DNA of 64,000 bases, taken from positions 1 through 64,000 of the forward strand of contig JARQPW010000005.1 of NCBI GenBank assembly GCA_029577135.1, written 5' to 3'. Position 1 is the first letter of the stretch. Each line of letters starts with the position of its first letter. Positions 40,949 to 49,074 of the stretch are shown piece by piece. Origin of the DNA: Acidimicrobiales bacterium. Its GTDB lineage: Bacteria; Actinomycetota; Acidimicrobiia; Acidimicrobiales; MedAcidi-G1. The position numbers and the translations under genes were made by a program. The notes under the pieces were generated by a model that saw nothing but the letters and a program-made list of their open reading frames with translations, ran no database searches and was not told where the DNA came from.

Positions 40949-41639
40949 TGCCTCCACTCCGACGAGGGTCGACTTCCACTTCGACGTGATCTGCCCCTGG
41001 GCCTACCAGACCTCCCACTGGATGCGCGAGGTCCGCGACCGCCTCGGGCTCGAGGTCGACTGGCGCTTCTTCAGCCTCGAGGAGGTCAACCGCCTGGAGG
41101 GCAAGAAGCACCCGTGGGAGCGGGAGTGGTCGTACGGCTGGTCCATGATGCGCGTCGGAGCCCTCCTCAAGCGCGAGGACCCAGAACTCAACGATGCCTG
41201 GTACCTGAAGGCCGGCACGGCGCTCCACGTCCAGGGTCGCAAGCCCCACGAGCCGGCCGTGGCCCGTGCCCTCCTCGCCGAGATGGACCTGGATCCGGGG
41301 ATCGTCGACGAGGCACTCGCCGACGAGACCACCCACGACGACGTCCGTGCAGACCACGAGCGGGTGATCGACCTCGGCGGCTGGGGCGTGCCGACGCTGG
41401 TCTTCCCCGGCGCCGACGACGACGAGTCCCTCAAGCTCTTCGGGCCGGTGCTCATCGAACCGCCCACCGGCGAGGCCGCCGACCGGCTCTGGGCGCTGGT
41501 CCTCGGCTGGCTCGAGTTCCCGCAGCTCTACGAGTTGCAGCGGCCCAAGACGCCCAACGACCTTGCTGCCATCGGCGAGGTCTTCCGGCCCTATCTGGAG
41601 GCCCGCGACTGGAACGCGGTCGCCAACCCGACTCCCTGA
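40941..41639 (+). CDS. DsbA-like thioredoxin-fold oxidoreductase
   Basis: A 232-residue cytoplasmic DSBA-domain protein: DFHFDVICPWAYQTSHWMREV (residues 9-29) carries the first Cys of a CxxC-like site but reads CPWA, so only one Cys remains. It ends its fold with VIDLGGWGVPTLVFPG near 134 (cis-Pro). This places it with the 2-hydroxychromene-2-carboxylate isomerase/mycothiol-dependent nitroreductase-like branch instead of periplasmic DsbA; there is no signal peptide. Coupled to the ligase gene upstream; the MDMPI gene follows in 13 bp, which makes a mycothiol connection plausible. Confidence 0.78.
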   Translation: MTDASTPTRVDFHFDVICPWAYQTSHWMREVRDRLGLEVDWRFFSLEEVNRLEGKKHPWEREWSYGWSMMRVGALLKREDPELNDAWYLKAGTALHVQGRKPHEPAVARALLAEMDLDPGIVDEALADETTHDDVRADHERVIDLGGWGVPTLVFPGADDDESLKLFGPVLIEPPTGEAADRLWALVLGWLEFPQLYELQRPKTPNDLAAIGEVFRPYLEARDWNAVANPTP

Positions 41640-41652
41640 ATCGGAGACGAAA

Positions 41653-42465
41653 ATGGACATCGACCGCGTACGAATCCTGACCGGACTGGCCGAGGCATGG
41701 GGCCAGTGGGACGCCTTCGCAGGTGGGCTCTCCGGCGACGACTGGGCCACGCCCAGCCGCTGTCCGGGCTGGACCGTCCAGGACAACCTGGCCCACATCA
41801 CCGGCACCGAGCTCATGCTGGACGGCCGCCCGATGCCGGACCTCGAGGTGAGCGGTGACCACATCAAGCATCCGATGGCCACCAACAACGAGAAGTGGGT
41901 CGAGTCGTTCCGGTCGGGATCGGGCGCCGCCGTGCTCGAGGCGTTTCGGGAGATCTCGGCGAAGCGCCTCGGGGTGCTGAACGCCATGTCGGACGAGGAG
42001 TTCCTCGCCGAGGGCTGGACGCCGATCGGAGAGGCCCCCTACGGCCGCTTCATGCACATCCGGGTCTACGACGCCTGGCTGCACCTCCAGGACTGCCGCC
42101 AGCCGTTGGGCATGCCCGGCGACGAGTCGGGGCTCCCGGCCGAGATGTCGATCGACGAGATCGGGACCGCCATCGGCTACATCATCGGCAAGAAGGGTGG
42201 CGCCCCCGACGGCAGCCGCGTCGAGGTCACGTTGACCGGTCCCGTCGAGCGGGTACTGCGGGTGGCGGTCGACGGCCGCGCGACGGCGGTCGACGAACTC
42301 GAGGGTGGTCCGACCGCCACGCTGGCCGTGTCGTCGACGGACTTCGCGGCCCTCACCGGCGGCCGTGCCGACCCGGGCCCCTACCTCGCCGACGGACGGG
42401 TCACGATCGGCGGCGACGAGGAACTGGCCCGCCAGTTGGCCATGAACCTGGCCTTCACGTTCTGA
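41653..42465 (+). CDS. Maleylpyruvate isomerase-family (DinB/MDMPI) protein, putative mycothiol-dependent
   Basis: A 270-residue protein with the N-terminal DinB/MDMPI four-helix metal-binding domain (LAEAWGQWDAFAGGLSGDDWATPSRCPGWTVQDNLAHITG near 10-49, where His48 is a likely metal ligand) and a second His cluster in PYGRFMHIRVYDAWLHLQD near 128-146. A sterol-carrier-like C-terminal domain follows (RVEVTLTGPVERVLRVAVDG; GRVTIGGDEELARQLAMNLAFTF). Family members use mycothiol in isomerase or transferase reactions. Start ATG 41653 has GGAGACGA upstream. Confidence 0.82.
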   Translation: MDIDRVRILTGLAEAWGQWDAFAGGLSGDDWATPSRCPGWTVQDNLAHITGTELMLDGRPMPDLEVSGDHIKHPMATNNEKWVESFRSGSGAAVLEAFREISAKRLGVLNAMSDEEFLAEGWTPIGEAPYGRFMHIRVYDAWLHLQDCRQPLGMPGDESGLPAEMSIDEIGTAIGYIIGKKGGAPDGSRVEVTLTGPVERVLRVAVDGRATAVDELEGGPTATLAVSSTDFAALTGGRADPGPYLADGRVTIGGDEELARQLAMNLAFTF

Positions 42466-42473
42466 ACCGGGCG

Positions 42474-42479
42474 TAGGCT
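42474..42479 (+). promoter_or_regulatory. -10 element TAGGCT before msrA
   Basis: TAGGCT ends 6 nt before ATG 42486. Confidence 0.5.
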
Positions 42480-42485
42480 CGCGAC

Positions 42486-43133
42486 ATGTCCTTTCGTGGC
42501 AGGCCACTCACGATCCCCGGACCCGACGAGGCGCTTGCGGGCCGCGACACGCCGATGCCGGTGCAGGACGCACACGTCGTCAACGGCCGGCCGATCGCCC
42601 CGCCGTATCCCGACGGGTTCGAGACGCTCGTCGTCGGCATGGGCTGCTTCTGGGGCGCCGAGCGCTGCCACTGGGAGACGCCCGGCGTGTGGACGACCGC
42701 CGTCGGCTACTCGGGCGGCCACACCCCCAATCCCGCCTACCAGGAGGTGTGCACCGGCCTGACCGGGCACAACGAGGCGGTGCTGGTCGTGTTCGACCCG
42801 GACGAGATCCCGCTCGAGGGGGTGCTCGGAGTGTTCTGGGACAACCACGACCCCACAATGGGGATGCGCCAGGGCAACGACGTCGGCACCCAGTACCGCT
42901 CGGGGATCTACGTCGCCGACGATGCCCAGCGGGCCGCCGCCGAGGCCACCCGTGATGCCTTCGCCCCGCTGCTGGCCGCCGCCCACTTCGATCCGATCAC
43001 GACCGAGATCGTCGACCGTGGTCCCTTCTACTTCGCCGAGGAGTACCACCAGCAGTACCTGGCGAGGAACCCGATGGGCTACTGCGGCCTCGGTGACACC
43101 GGCCTCACCTGCCCCACCGGCGTCCTGGGCTGA
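42486..43133 (+). CDS. msrA: Peptide methionine sulfoxide reductase A
   Basis: A 215-residue repair enzyme reducing methionine-S-sulfoxide in proteins. The catalytic Cys is in [21 protein letters not shown] near residues 49-69; [27 protein letters not shown] near 73 and [13 protein letters not shown] near 124 are family signatures; [16 protein letters not shown] near the end holds possible resolving Cys residues. Length is normal. It has its own leaderless-type promoter. Confidence 0.95.
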   Translation: MSFRGRPLTIPGPDEALAGRDTPMPVQDAHVVNGRPIAPPYPDGFETLVVGMGCFWGAERCHWETPGVWTTAVGYSGGHTPNPAYQEVCTGLTGHNEAVLVVFDPDEIPLEGVLGVFWDNHDPTMGMRQGNDVGTQYRSGIYVADDAQRAAAEATRDAFAPLLAAAHFDPITTEIVDRGPFYFAEEYHQQYLARNPMGYCGLGDTGLTCPTGVLG

Positions 43134-43154
43134 CGAACGGGGCGAACGCCCGGT

Positions 43155-44264
43155 TCAGCCCAGGAGTTCGGTGGCGATGAGGTCCTCGAGGTGGGTGTCG
43201 TCGTACCAGTTGAGCTGCCACGACTTGGCCCGCCGGAAGTAGAGCTGGGCGTCGCACTCGACGGTGAAGCCCAGGCCCCCGTGGATCTGGATCGTGGTGG
43301 AGGACACGTCCCGGCATGTCTGGGTGGCGAAGAGCTTGGCCATGGGGGCGAGCATGGCGATGTCCCGACCCTGGTCGCGGGTCCAGGCGGCCTGGTGGAG
43401 CAGCACCCTGCCGCCGTCGATGGCGGCGATGCCGTCGGCCAGGTAGTGGCTGATCGACTGGAACGAGCCGATGGGTTTGTCGAACTGGTGGCGCACCTTG
43501 GCGTACTCGGTGGCGAGCGTGTGCGAGGCCTCGGCGGCGCCGATGGCCTGGGCGGCGACCAGCACCACGGCGTCGAGCATGGCGGCGTGCCAGGTGTCCC
43601 AGCCGGTGCCGGGGGCGCCGATGCGGTCGGCGGCGGATACCCGGACCCCATCGAGGTCCACCCGGTACTGCGTGTCGGATGCGACGGTGAACTGCTGGGT
43701 GAGCGTGACGCCGTCGGCGGCCGGGTCCATGAGGAAGAGGCTGACGCCGGCGGGCTCACGCGCCGACACGATGAGCCGGTCGGCGGAGGAGGCGAAGGCC
43801 ACGTGGCGCTTGGCGCCGGTCAGCCCGATGTCGTCGCCGTCAGGCGCCGCGGCAAGTTGGACTCCCGCCGGGCCGGTGCCGTTGTCGGGCTCGAGGCAGG
43901 CCGGCGTGAGGATCGCCTCGCCGGCGGCGATGCGGGGCAGCCACTCGGCCTTCTGGTCGGCGGAGCCGCCGGTCTGGAGCACGCCTGCCGACACCACCGA
44001 CGACACGAAGTGGGGCGACGGCACGAGGCTGCGGCCCAACTCCTCGTAGACGATGGTGGCATCGAGCAGGCTCATCGCCGACCCGCCGTGCTCCTCGGGG
44101 ATCATCAGGCCGGTGAGGCCCATGGCGGCCAACTGCCTCCAGAAGCCGTCGTCGAATCCCTTGGAGTCGTTCTCGTAGGCGCGAACGGTGTCGGAGGCGC
44201 CGACGCAGAGGCCTGCCACCGCCTCCCGGAGCATGTGCTGTTCCTCGGTGAGGTCAAGGTCCAT
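43155..44264 (-). CDS. Acyl-CoA dehydrogenase (short ChsE1/FadE-like type)
   Basis: A 369-residue FAD enzyme: MDLDLTEEQHMLREAVAGL at the N-terminus, MIPEEHGGSAMSLLDATIVYEELGRSL near 54-80, ATEYAKVRHQFDKPIGSFQSISHYLAD near 250-276 and QIHGGLGFTVECDAQLYFRRAKSWQ near 327-351. The canonical catalytic Glu near the C-terminus is not clear. Short acyl-CoA dehydrogenases of this type often form alpha2beta2 heteromers with a second dehydrogenase, as in steroid side-chain degradation; the 397-residue enzyme at 46463 is a candidate partner. The start overlaps the hot-dog gene stop. Confidence 0.85.
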   Translation of the reverse strand: MDLDLTEEQHMLREAVAGLCVGASDTVRAYENDSKGFDDGFWRQLAAMGLTGLMIPEEHGGSAMSLLDATIVYEELGRSLVPSPHFVSSVVSAGVLQTGGSADQKAEWLPRIAAGEAILTPACLEPDNGTGPAGVQLAAAPDGDDIGLTGAKRHVAFASSADRLIVSAREPAGVSLFLMDPAADGVTLTQQFTVASDTQYRVDLDGVRVSAADRIGAPGTGWDTWHAAMLDAVVLVAAQAIGAAEASHTLATEYAKVRHQFDKPIGSFQSISHYLADGIAAIDGGRVLLHQAAWTRDQGRDIAMLAPMAKLFATQTCRDVSSTTIQIHGGLGFTVECDAQLYFRRAKSWQLNWYDDTHLEDLIATELLG

Positions 44265-44758
44265 CAGCCTGCGCCTCCGTCGCCGGGGCGCCAGCCCTGA
44301 CCGCTGCGGGCCCAGGGGTTGTCGTCATCGTGGGTCGGGAGCGCCACCCGTACGGCACAGGTGGTGGTGGCCACGTCTCCGACCATGAGCGCCACGTCCA
44401 GGTCGACCCAGCCGCAGCCGGCTGCGTCGACGTCGGTTCCGGTGACGGTGGCGTCGAACACCATGTGGTCGCCCGGGAACACCGAGGTGTTCATGCGGAA
44501 GGTCATGCGCCCCAGCCGTCCGGTCGGGCCGGTCCAGTCGGTGACGTAGCGCTCGAACCAGGCGGCCTGGTTGGGGGTGTTGAGGAAGATGTCCTTCGTG
44601 CCGTTGCGCTCGACGGCGAAGTCCTTGTCGTGGTGCATCGGGCGCCAGTCGCGCGAGGCGAGGGCGCCCAGCACCACCGTCGTGGCGGTCACGTCGACCC
44701 CGAGTTCGGGGAGCGTGTCGCCGACCGCCACGTCGCCGTGCAGGAGTCGGGCGGTCAC
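44264..44758 (-). CDS. MaoC-like hot-dog dehydratase/hydratase
   Basis: A 164-residue hot-dog protein. The hydratase loop is VVLGALASRDWRPMHHDKDFAVERNGTKDIFLNTP near residues 28-62, where D37 and H41/H42 match the MaoC catalytic Asp-His arrangement. The second half (FERYVTDWTGPTGRLGRMTFRMNTSVFPGDHMVFDATVTG) completes the fold. It would hydrate enoyl-CoA together with the neighbouring FAS1-like protein, as heteromeric hydratases do. The gene is overlapped at both ends. Confidence 0.83.
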   Translation of the reverse strand: MTARLLHGDVAVGDTLPELGVDVTATTVVLGALASRDWRPMHHDKDFAVERNGTKDIFLNTPNQAAWFERYVTDWTGPTGRLGRMTFRMNTSVFPGDHMVFDATVTGTDVDAAGCGWVDLDVALMVGDVATTTCAVRVALPTHDDDNPWARSGQGWRPGDGGAG

Positions 44759-45291
44759 GATGCCTCCCGCCGGTAGCCGAAGGCCGTGTAGGACTCGACG
44801 CCGAGCAGGGCGTCGTCCTGGTTCAGGTACTCGACGTCGATCACCCAGAAGCGGCCCCGCCCCAGCTTCGTGGTCTTGGGGTCGCTGACCGACCGCAGTA
44901 CCTGGCGGGAGCGGACCCGGTCACCGATGCGGACCGGGTCGTGGAAGGTGATCGTGTTTGACGAGATGATCGCTTCGGGCAGGTCGAGGTCGTCCTTGAG
45001 GTCGAAGTGGGCCTGCAGGGGCACAGCCGGCTCGGTGCGGCCCGGCGACCAGTGGTGCGGCCGGAACCAGACCGACAGCATCGTGGGCGGGGCGATGGGC
45101 ACGTCGGTGAGCTGGGCGGCGACCTCGTCGTCCCAGAACAGTGGGTTGCCGTTCTCGACGGCGGCGCAGGTGGTCCAGATGTAGCCGTGCTCGACCGGGA
45201 AGCCGCCTTCCTCCTCGTACTGGACCTGTCCGATCCGGGCGAGGACGTCGTCGGGGACCTCTGCGAGGTCGGTGGTGGGCGCGCCGCTCAT
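44755..45291 (-). CDS. FAS1-like/MaoC-N hot-dog dehydratase subunit
   Basis: A 178-residue protein of the N-terminal-MaoC (FAS1-like dehydratase) group: GFPVEHGYIWTTCAAVENGNPLFWDDEVAA near residues 30-59, IAPPTMLSVWFRPHHW near 69-84, FHDPVRIGDRVRSRQVLRSVSDPKTTKLGRGRFWVIDVEYLNQD near 119-162. In paired MaoC systems this half is usually non-catalytic and shapes the substrate tunnel. Its end overlaps the catalytic half by 4 bp, and its start ATGA overlaps the CoA-transferase stop. Confidence 0.83.
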   Translation of the reverse strand: MSGAPTTDLAEVPDDVLARIGQVQYEEEGGFPVEHGYIWTTCAAVENGNPLFWDDEVAAQLTDVPIAPPTMLSVWFRPHHWSPGRTEPAVPLQAHFDLKDDLDLPEAIISSNTITFHDPVRIGDRVRSRQVLRSVSDPKTTKLGRGRFWVIDVEYLNQDDALLGVESYTAFGYRREAS

Positions 45292-46454
45292 GCGATCGCC
45301 CCCGCGGCCCGCCATGCCTCGAGCGTGTCGGCATCGATCCCGATCGAGGCGAGGACCTCGTCGGTGTCGGGCTCGGCGAAGTCGGGGATGGCGAGCGTGG
45401 TGGCGTCGACCTGTCCGGCCAACGGAGCGGCCACCTGTCGCAGGGGGCCCGCCGTCGGGTGCTCGGCATCGACGAACGAACCGCGTGCTCCGAACTGCTC
45501 GTCGGCCACGACCTCGGGGATGTCGAGCACCGCCGACACGCAGGTGTCGGCCGGTCCCAGGTCGGCGGCCCACTCGTCGCGGGTGCGGGTGGCGAAGGCA
45601 GTGGCGAAGTCGCCGCGCATGGCGTCGACGGCGTCGTCGTCGTACTGGTGGTCGACCCACTGCTCGCAGCCGAGTGCCCGGCAGAGGTTGGCGAAGAAGC
45701 GCGGTTCGATGGCGCCCACGGCCAGCCAGCCGCCGTCGGATGCCTCGTAGAGGTCGTACCAGGCGTAACGGCCGGTGAGGAGGCCGTGGCGGGGGCCGGG
45801 TTCGACGCCTTCGGCGAGGTACTCGTCGACTGCCAGGGACATGAGTGACAGCACGCCGTCGGCGATCGAGACGTCGAGGTGGGCGCCTTCTCCGGTGGTG
45901 GCCCGTGCGGTGAGCGCAGCGCAGATGGCGGCCACGGCCTGGAGCCCGCCGCCGGCCGAGTCGGCGATCGTGGCACCGGCCAACACCGGTGCGCCCCGTC
46001 CGTCGCGGCCCGAGCAGTGCAGATAACCGCTGACGGCCAGGTAGTTGATGTCATGTCCGGCCCATGCAGACCTGGGGCCGGTCTGGCCGAATCCGGTCGT
46101 CGAGCACAGCACGATGCCGGGGTTGGCGGCCCGCAGTGCGTCGTAGCCGATGCCCAGACGGTCCATCACGCCGGGACGAAAGCTCTCGATGACGACGTCG
46201 GCGCTGGCGGCGAGCCGCAGGAAGGCGTCGCGGCCGGCATCCGACTTGAGGTCCAGCATCACCCGGCGCATGCCGCGGTGGGCGCCGTAGGCGTAGGCGG
46301 GTGGTGTGACCTGGAGGTTGCCGTCGGCCGGCACCGGCCCGACCTTGACCACGGTTGCACCCCAGTCGGCCAACCAGCGTGTTGCCCGCACGGCCGGGCC
46401 CACGGAGGCCAGGTCCAGCACCGTGATTCCCTCGAGCAGCGGTCGGTCGGCCAC
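45288..46454 (-). CDS. CaiB/BaiF family CoA-transferase (first)
   Basis: A 388-residue class III CoA-transferase. VADRPLLEGITVLDLASVGPAVRATRWLADWGATVVKV at the N-terminus, DLKSDAGRDAFLRLAASADVVIESFRPGVMDRLGIGYDAL near 90-129, and FGQTGPRSAWAGHDINYLAVSGYL near 145 (the catalytic-Asp region, with D in AGHDINY). It moves CoA from an acyl-CoA donor to a free acid, or acts as a racemase in related branches. GTG 46454 is 8 bp downstream of the acyl-CoA dehydrogenase gene. Confidence 0.86.
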   Translation of the reverse strand: MADRPLLEGITVLDLASVGPAVRATRWLADWGATVVKVGPVPADGNLQVTPPAYAYGAHRGMRRVMLDLKSDAGRDAFLRLAASADVVIESFRPGVMDRLGIGYDALRAANPGIVLCSTTGFGQTGPRSAWAGHDINYLAVSGYLHCSGRDGRGAPVLAGATIADSAGGGLQAVAAICAALTARATTGEGAHLDVSIADGVLSLMSLAVDEYLAEGVEPGPRHGLLTGRYAWYDLYEASDGGWLAVGAIEPRFFANLCRALGCEQWVDHQYDDDAVDAMRGDFATAFATRTRDEWAADLGPADTCVSAVLDIPEVVADEQFGARGSFVDAEHPTAGPLRQVAAPLAGQVDATTLAIPDFAEPDTDEVLASIGIDADTLEAWRAAGAIA

Positions 46455-46462
46455 GGTCGTGC

Positions 46463-47656
46463 CTAGAAGTTCTTCGGGAGGCCGAGGCCCCGACGGGTGA
46501 TGATGTTCTTCTGCACCTCGGAGGTGCCGCCCCCGATGGTGTCGAGCACCGTGTAGCGGTAGGTCGACTCGGCCCGGCCATCCATGGGGGCCTCCTCGGT
46601 GCCGACCCGTAGTTGAGTGCCGGGTCCGCCGAGGTCCATCGAGGCATCGGCGAGGACCTTGGAGAACTCGGTCGTGAAGAGCTTGTACTCCGACGACTCG
46701 ACGGTGGGTGGGGGGCCGCCGCCGTGTTCGGCCTTCATCGTGGCGTCGACCACCCGCAGGCCCAGGCCCCGTGCCACTTCGGCGGTGGTGGCCAGGCGGG
46801 CGATGCGCGAACGCACCCGGGGGTCCTCCTTCAGGGGCTGTCCGTCGCGGGTGGCGGTGCGGACATGGTCGAACAACAGGTCGAGGCGCTGTCCGATCGG
46901 CGAGAACGTGAACATCGTGAAGCGCTCGAGGTCGAGGGCCTGGGAGATGTACTGGAAGCCGTGGTTCAACTCTCCGACCACGTACTCGTCGGGCACGAAC
47001 ACGTCGTCGAAGAACACGTCGTTGGTGATCTCGTCGCCCATCGTCATGATCCCCTGGACCGTGATGCCCGGGTGGTGGAACGGTACGAGGAACAGCGTGA
47101 TGCCGAAGTGCTTGGCGGCGTCGGGGTCGGTGCGGGCGCCGACCCAGTACCACTCGGCGAAGTGGGCCGAGGTGGTCCAGGTCTTCTGGCCGTTGAGGAT
47201 CCAGCCGCCGTCGGTTTCGACGGCCTTGAGATTCATGGCGGCGGCGTCGGAGCCGGCCTCCGGCTCGCTGTAGCCGATGGCGAACTCGACCTCGTTGGAG
47301 AGGATCTTGGGGAGGAACTCCTCCTTGAGGATCTCGGAGCCGTGGGCGATGAGGGTCTTGCCGATGATGCCGACGCCCTTGCCGATCTGGGGCCCGCCGC
47401 GGGCGGCCAGTGCCTCGTTGAGCAGGTACTCGTAGACGCCCTCGCCCTCCTGGCCGCCGTATTCCTTCGGCCAGGTGATGCCGAGCCAGCCCTGTTCGCC
47501 GATCTTCTTCATGAGGGCCCGGCGCTTGGGCGTGTCGACGATCTGGGCCATGTTCTCCCGGGTGGGGTCGAACACCTCGGGGTCGTCGTTGGCGTCGAGG
47601 AAGGCCTCGACCTCGGCGAGGAAGGCCTGCTGCTCGGGGGAGAAGTCGAAGTCCAT
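46463..47656 (-). CDS. Acyl-CoA dehydrogenase (long type)
   Basis: A 397-residue FAD enzyme: MDFDFSPEQQAFLAEVEAFLD, WPKEYGGQEGEGVYEYLLNEALAARGGP near 62-89, FAIGYSEPEAGSDAAAMNLKA near 124-144 (flavin-binding SEPxAGSD), GQKTWTTSAHFAEWYWVGART near 155, and C-terminal YRYTVLDTIGGGTSEVQKNIITRRGLGLP. It oxidises an acyl-CoA to enoyl-CoA. ATG 47656 lies 26 bp from a palindrome (47682-47698) that likely controls it; transcription proceeds through the CoA-transferase, hot-dog and short dehydrogenase genes. Confidence 0.88.
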   Translation of the reverse strand: MDFDFSPEQQAFLAEVEAFLDANDDPEVFDPTRENMAQIVDTPKRRALMKKIGEQGWLGITWPKEYGGQEGEGVYEYLLNEALAARGGPQIGKGVGIIGKTLIAHGSEILKEEFLPKILSNEVEFAIGYSEPEAGSDAAAMNLKAVETDGGWILNGQKTWTTSAHFAEWYWVGARTDPDAAKHFGITLFLVPFHHPGITVQGIMTMGDEITNDVFFDDVFVPDEYVVGELNHGFQYISQALDLERFTMFTFSPIGQRLDLLFDHVRTATRDGQPLKEDPRVRSRIARLATTAEVARGLGLRVVDATMKAEHGGGPPPTVESSEYKLFTTEFSKVLADASMDLGGPGTQLRVGTEEAPMDGRAESTYRYTVLDTIGGGTSEVQKNIITRRGLGLPKNF

Positions 47657-47681
47657 AGGCTGTTTCGGGTGGTCCAGAGAA

Positions 47682-47698
47682 TCTGACGGTGTGTCAGA
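47682..47698. promoter_or_regulatory. Palindrome TCTGAC-N5-GTCAGA upstream of the acyl-CoA dehydrogenase operon
   Basis: TCTGAC (47682-47687), spacer GGTGT and GTCAGA (47693-47698). It is preceded by AA and is related to the site at 49038-49052 (shared AATCTGACGG left arm). Confidence 0.6.
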
Positions 47699-47739
47699 AA
47701 CCAACTCTAGCCCCGGCGACCACCAGGCCACCAATGGGG

Positions 47740-48990
47740 TCAGTCGGAGATGACGCCTTCGGCGCGCAGTCGGGCCAGTTCGTCGCTGTCGAGGCCCAGT
47801 TCGGTGGCGAGGAGTTCGGCGGTGTGCTCGCCCACCCACGGCACCCGGGTCTCGGGGCCCTCGGCCACCCGCGACATCTTGAGTGGGTTGCCGGGGACGA
47901 GGACCGGCGGTTCGACGCCGTCCGTGCGGGGCATGGCGACCACCATGTTGCGGGCGGCCAGGTGCGGGTCGGCCACCACTTCATCGGAGGTGAGCGACGG
48001 CCCGGCCACCAGGTTCTCGGCGGCGAGGGCGGCGGCCACCTCGACCCGGCTGCGCCCGTCGGCCCAGGCCTCGATGGCCGGGAGGATCACGTCGGCCAGG
48101 TGGAGGCCCCAACCGGTGCGGTCGGCGAAGCGTGGGTCGTCCTTCCACCCGGGGCAGCCGATCAGGTCGGCCAGGCGCTCGAACTGGTGCTCGCGCACGA
48201 ACTGGAGCACGACGTAGCCGTCGCTGCAGCGCACCGGGGTGATCACGAACGGGGCCGGAACGGGGTTGCGCGGGATCCCGAGCGACTGGAAGTTCACGAC
48301 CAGGTCGGCGAGCGCCACGGTCGTGTCGAACATGGCCAGGTCGATGTACTGGCCCAGGCCCGTGGTCTCGCGGTGGCGGAGTGCAGAGAGGATGCCGATG
48401 GCGGCGAAGAGTCCGGCGGTGATGTCGGCGACAGCGCCCATCGGGTTGACCCTCGGCGGTCCGTCGGCCGGCCGCATGTAGTCGTAGATGCCCGACATGG
48501 CCTCGACGATCGAGTTGTAGGCGGGCCAGTCCCGGTAGGGAGATTCGCCGGTGTTGCCGAACCCCGAGATCGAGACGACGACGGCTCCCGGATGGGCGGC
48601 GGTGATGTCGTCGTAGCCGAGGCCGAACTTCGCCATCGTCCCCGCCTTGAAGTTGTCGGCCACGACGTCGAAGCGGGGGACAAGGCGCAGGAAGAGGTCG
48701 CGGCCGTCATCGCTGCGCAGGTCGAGCCCCAGGCTGCGCTTGTTGAAGTTGTTGCGCAGGAACGTGGCGCCCACGTCACGGCCCTCTGGATCGGCCATCG
48801 CCGGTGTGGAGCCGCGACCCGACTCGCCGTGCACCGGGTGCTCGATCTTGACCACGTCGGCGCCGAGCCGGGCCAGCAGTTGGGTGGCGAACGGAAGCGA
48901 CTGCATCTGCTCGGCGGCGAGGATGCGCACGCCGTCCAACGGCTTGCCGTGGGGGGTGGCGTCGGGGTTCCCGATTTCGCCGAGCTGCAT
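47740..48990 (-). CDS. CaiB/BaiF family CoA-transferase (second)
   Basis: A 416-residue class III CoA-transferase: GKPLDGVRILAAEQMQSLPFATQLLARLGADVVKIEHP near residues 14-51, NNFNKRSLGLDLRSDDGRDLFLRLVPRFDVVADNFKAGTMAKFGLGYDDI near 79-128, SISGFGNTGESPYRDWPAYNSIVEAMSGIYDYM near 139 (catalytic Asp region). It is not a close copy of the first CoA-transferase. ATG 48990 has GGAGAG 5 nt upstream and faces the divergent HMG-CoA-synthase-like gene across the second palindrome. Confidence 0.87.
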   Translation of the reverse strand: MQLGEIGNPDATPHGKPLDGVRILAAEQMQSLPFATQLLARLGADVVKIEHPVHGESGRGSTPAMADPEGRDVGATFLRNNFNKRSLGLDLRSDDGRDLFLRLVPRFDVVADNFKAGTMAKFGLGYDDITAAHPGAVVVSISGFGNTGESPYRDWPAYNSIVEAMSGIYDYMRPADGPPRVNPMGAVADITAGLFAAIGILSALRHRETTGLGQYIDLAMFDTTVALADLVVNFQSLGIPRNPVPAPFVITPVRCSDGYVVLQFVREHQFERLADLIGCPGWKDDPRFADRTGWGLHLADVILPAIEAWADGRSRVEVAAALAAENLVAGPSLTSDEVVADPHLAARNMVVAMPRTDGVEPPVLVPGNPLKMSRVAEGPETRVPWVGEHTAELLATELGLDSDELARLRAEGVISD

Positions 48991-49037
48991 GTGCTCTCCT
49001 GTGGTGCCGAGCGTCCGCGGACACCCTAGGCTGGAAT

Positions 49038-49052
49038 CTGACGGACCGTCAG
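49038..49052. promoter_or_regulatory. Perfect palindrome CTGACGG-A-CCGTCAG between divergent catabolic genes
   Basis: A 15-bp perfect inverted repeat between the CoA-transferase (minus) and the HMG-CoA-synthase-like gene (plus), 37 bp before ATG 49075. It adjoins a CTAGGCT -10-like sequence. Same core as the site at 47682-47698, so the two probably bind one regulator. Confidence 0.65.
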
Positions 49053-49074
49053 GTTCTGGCTTTGAGGACGTGAA

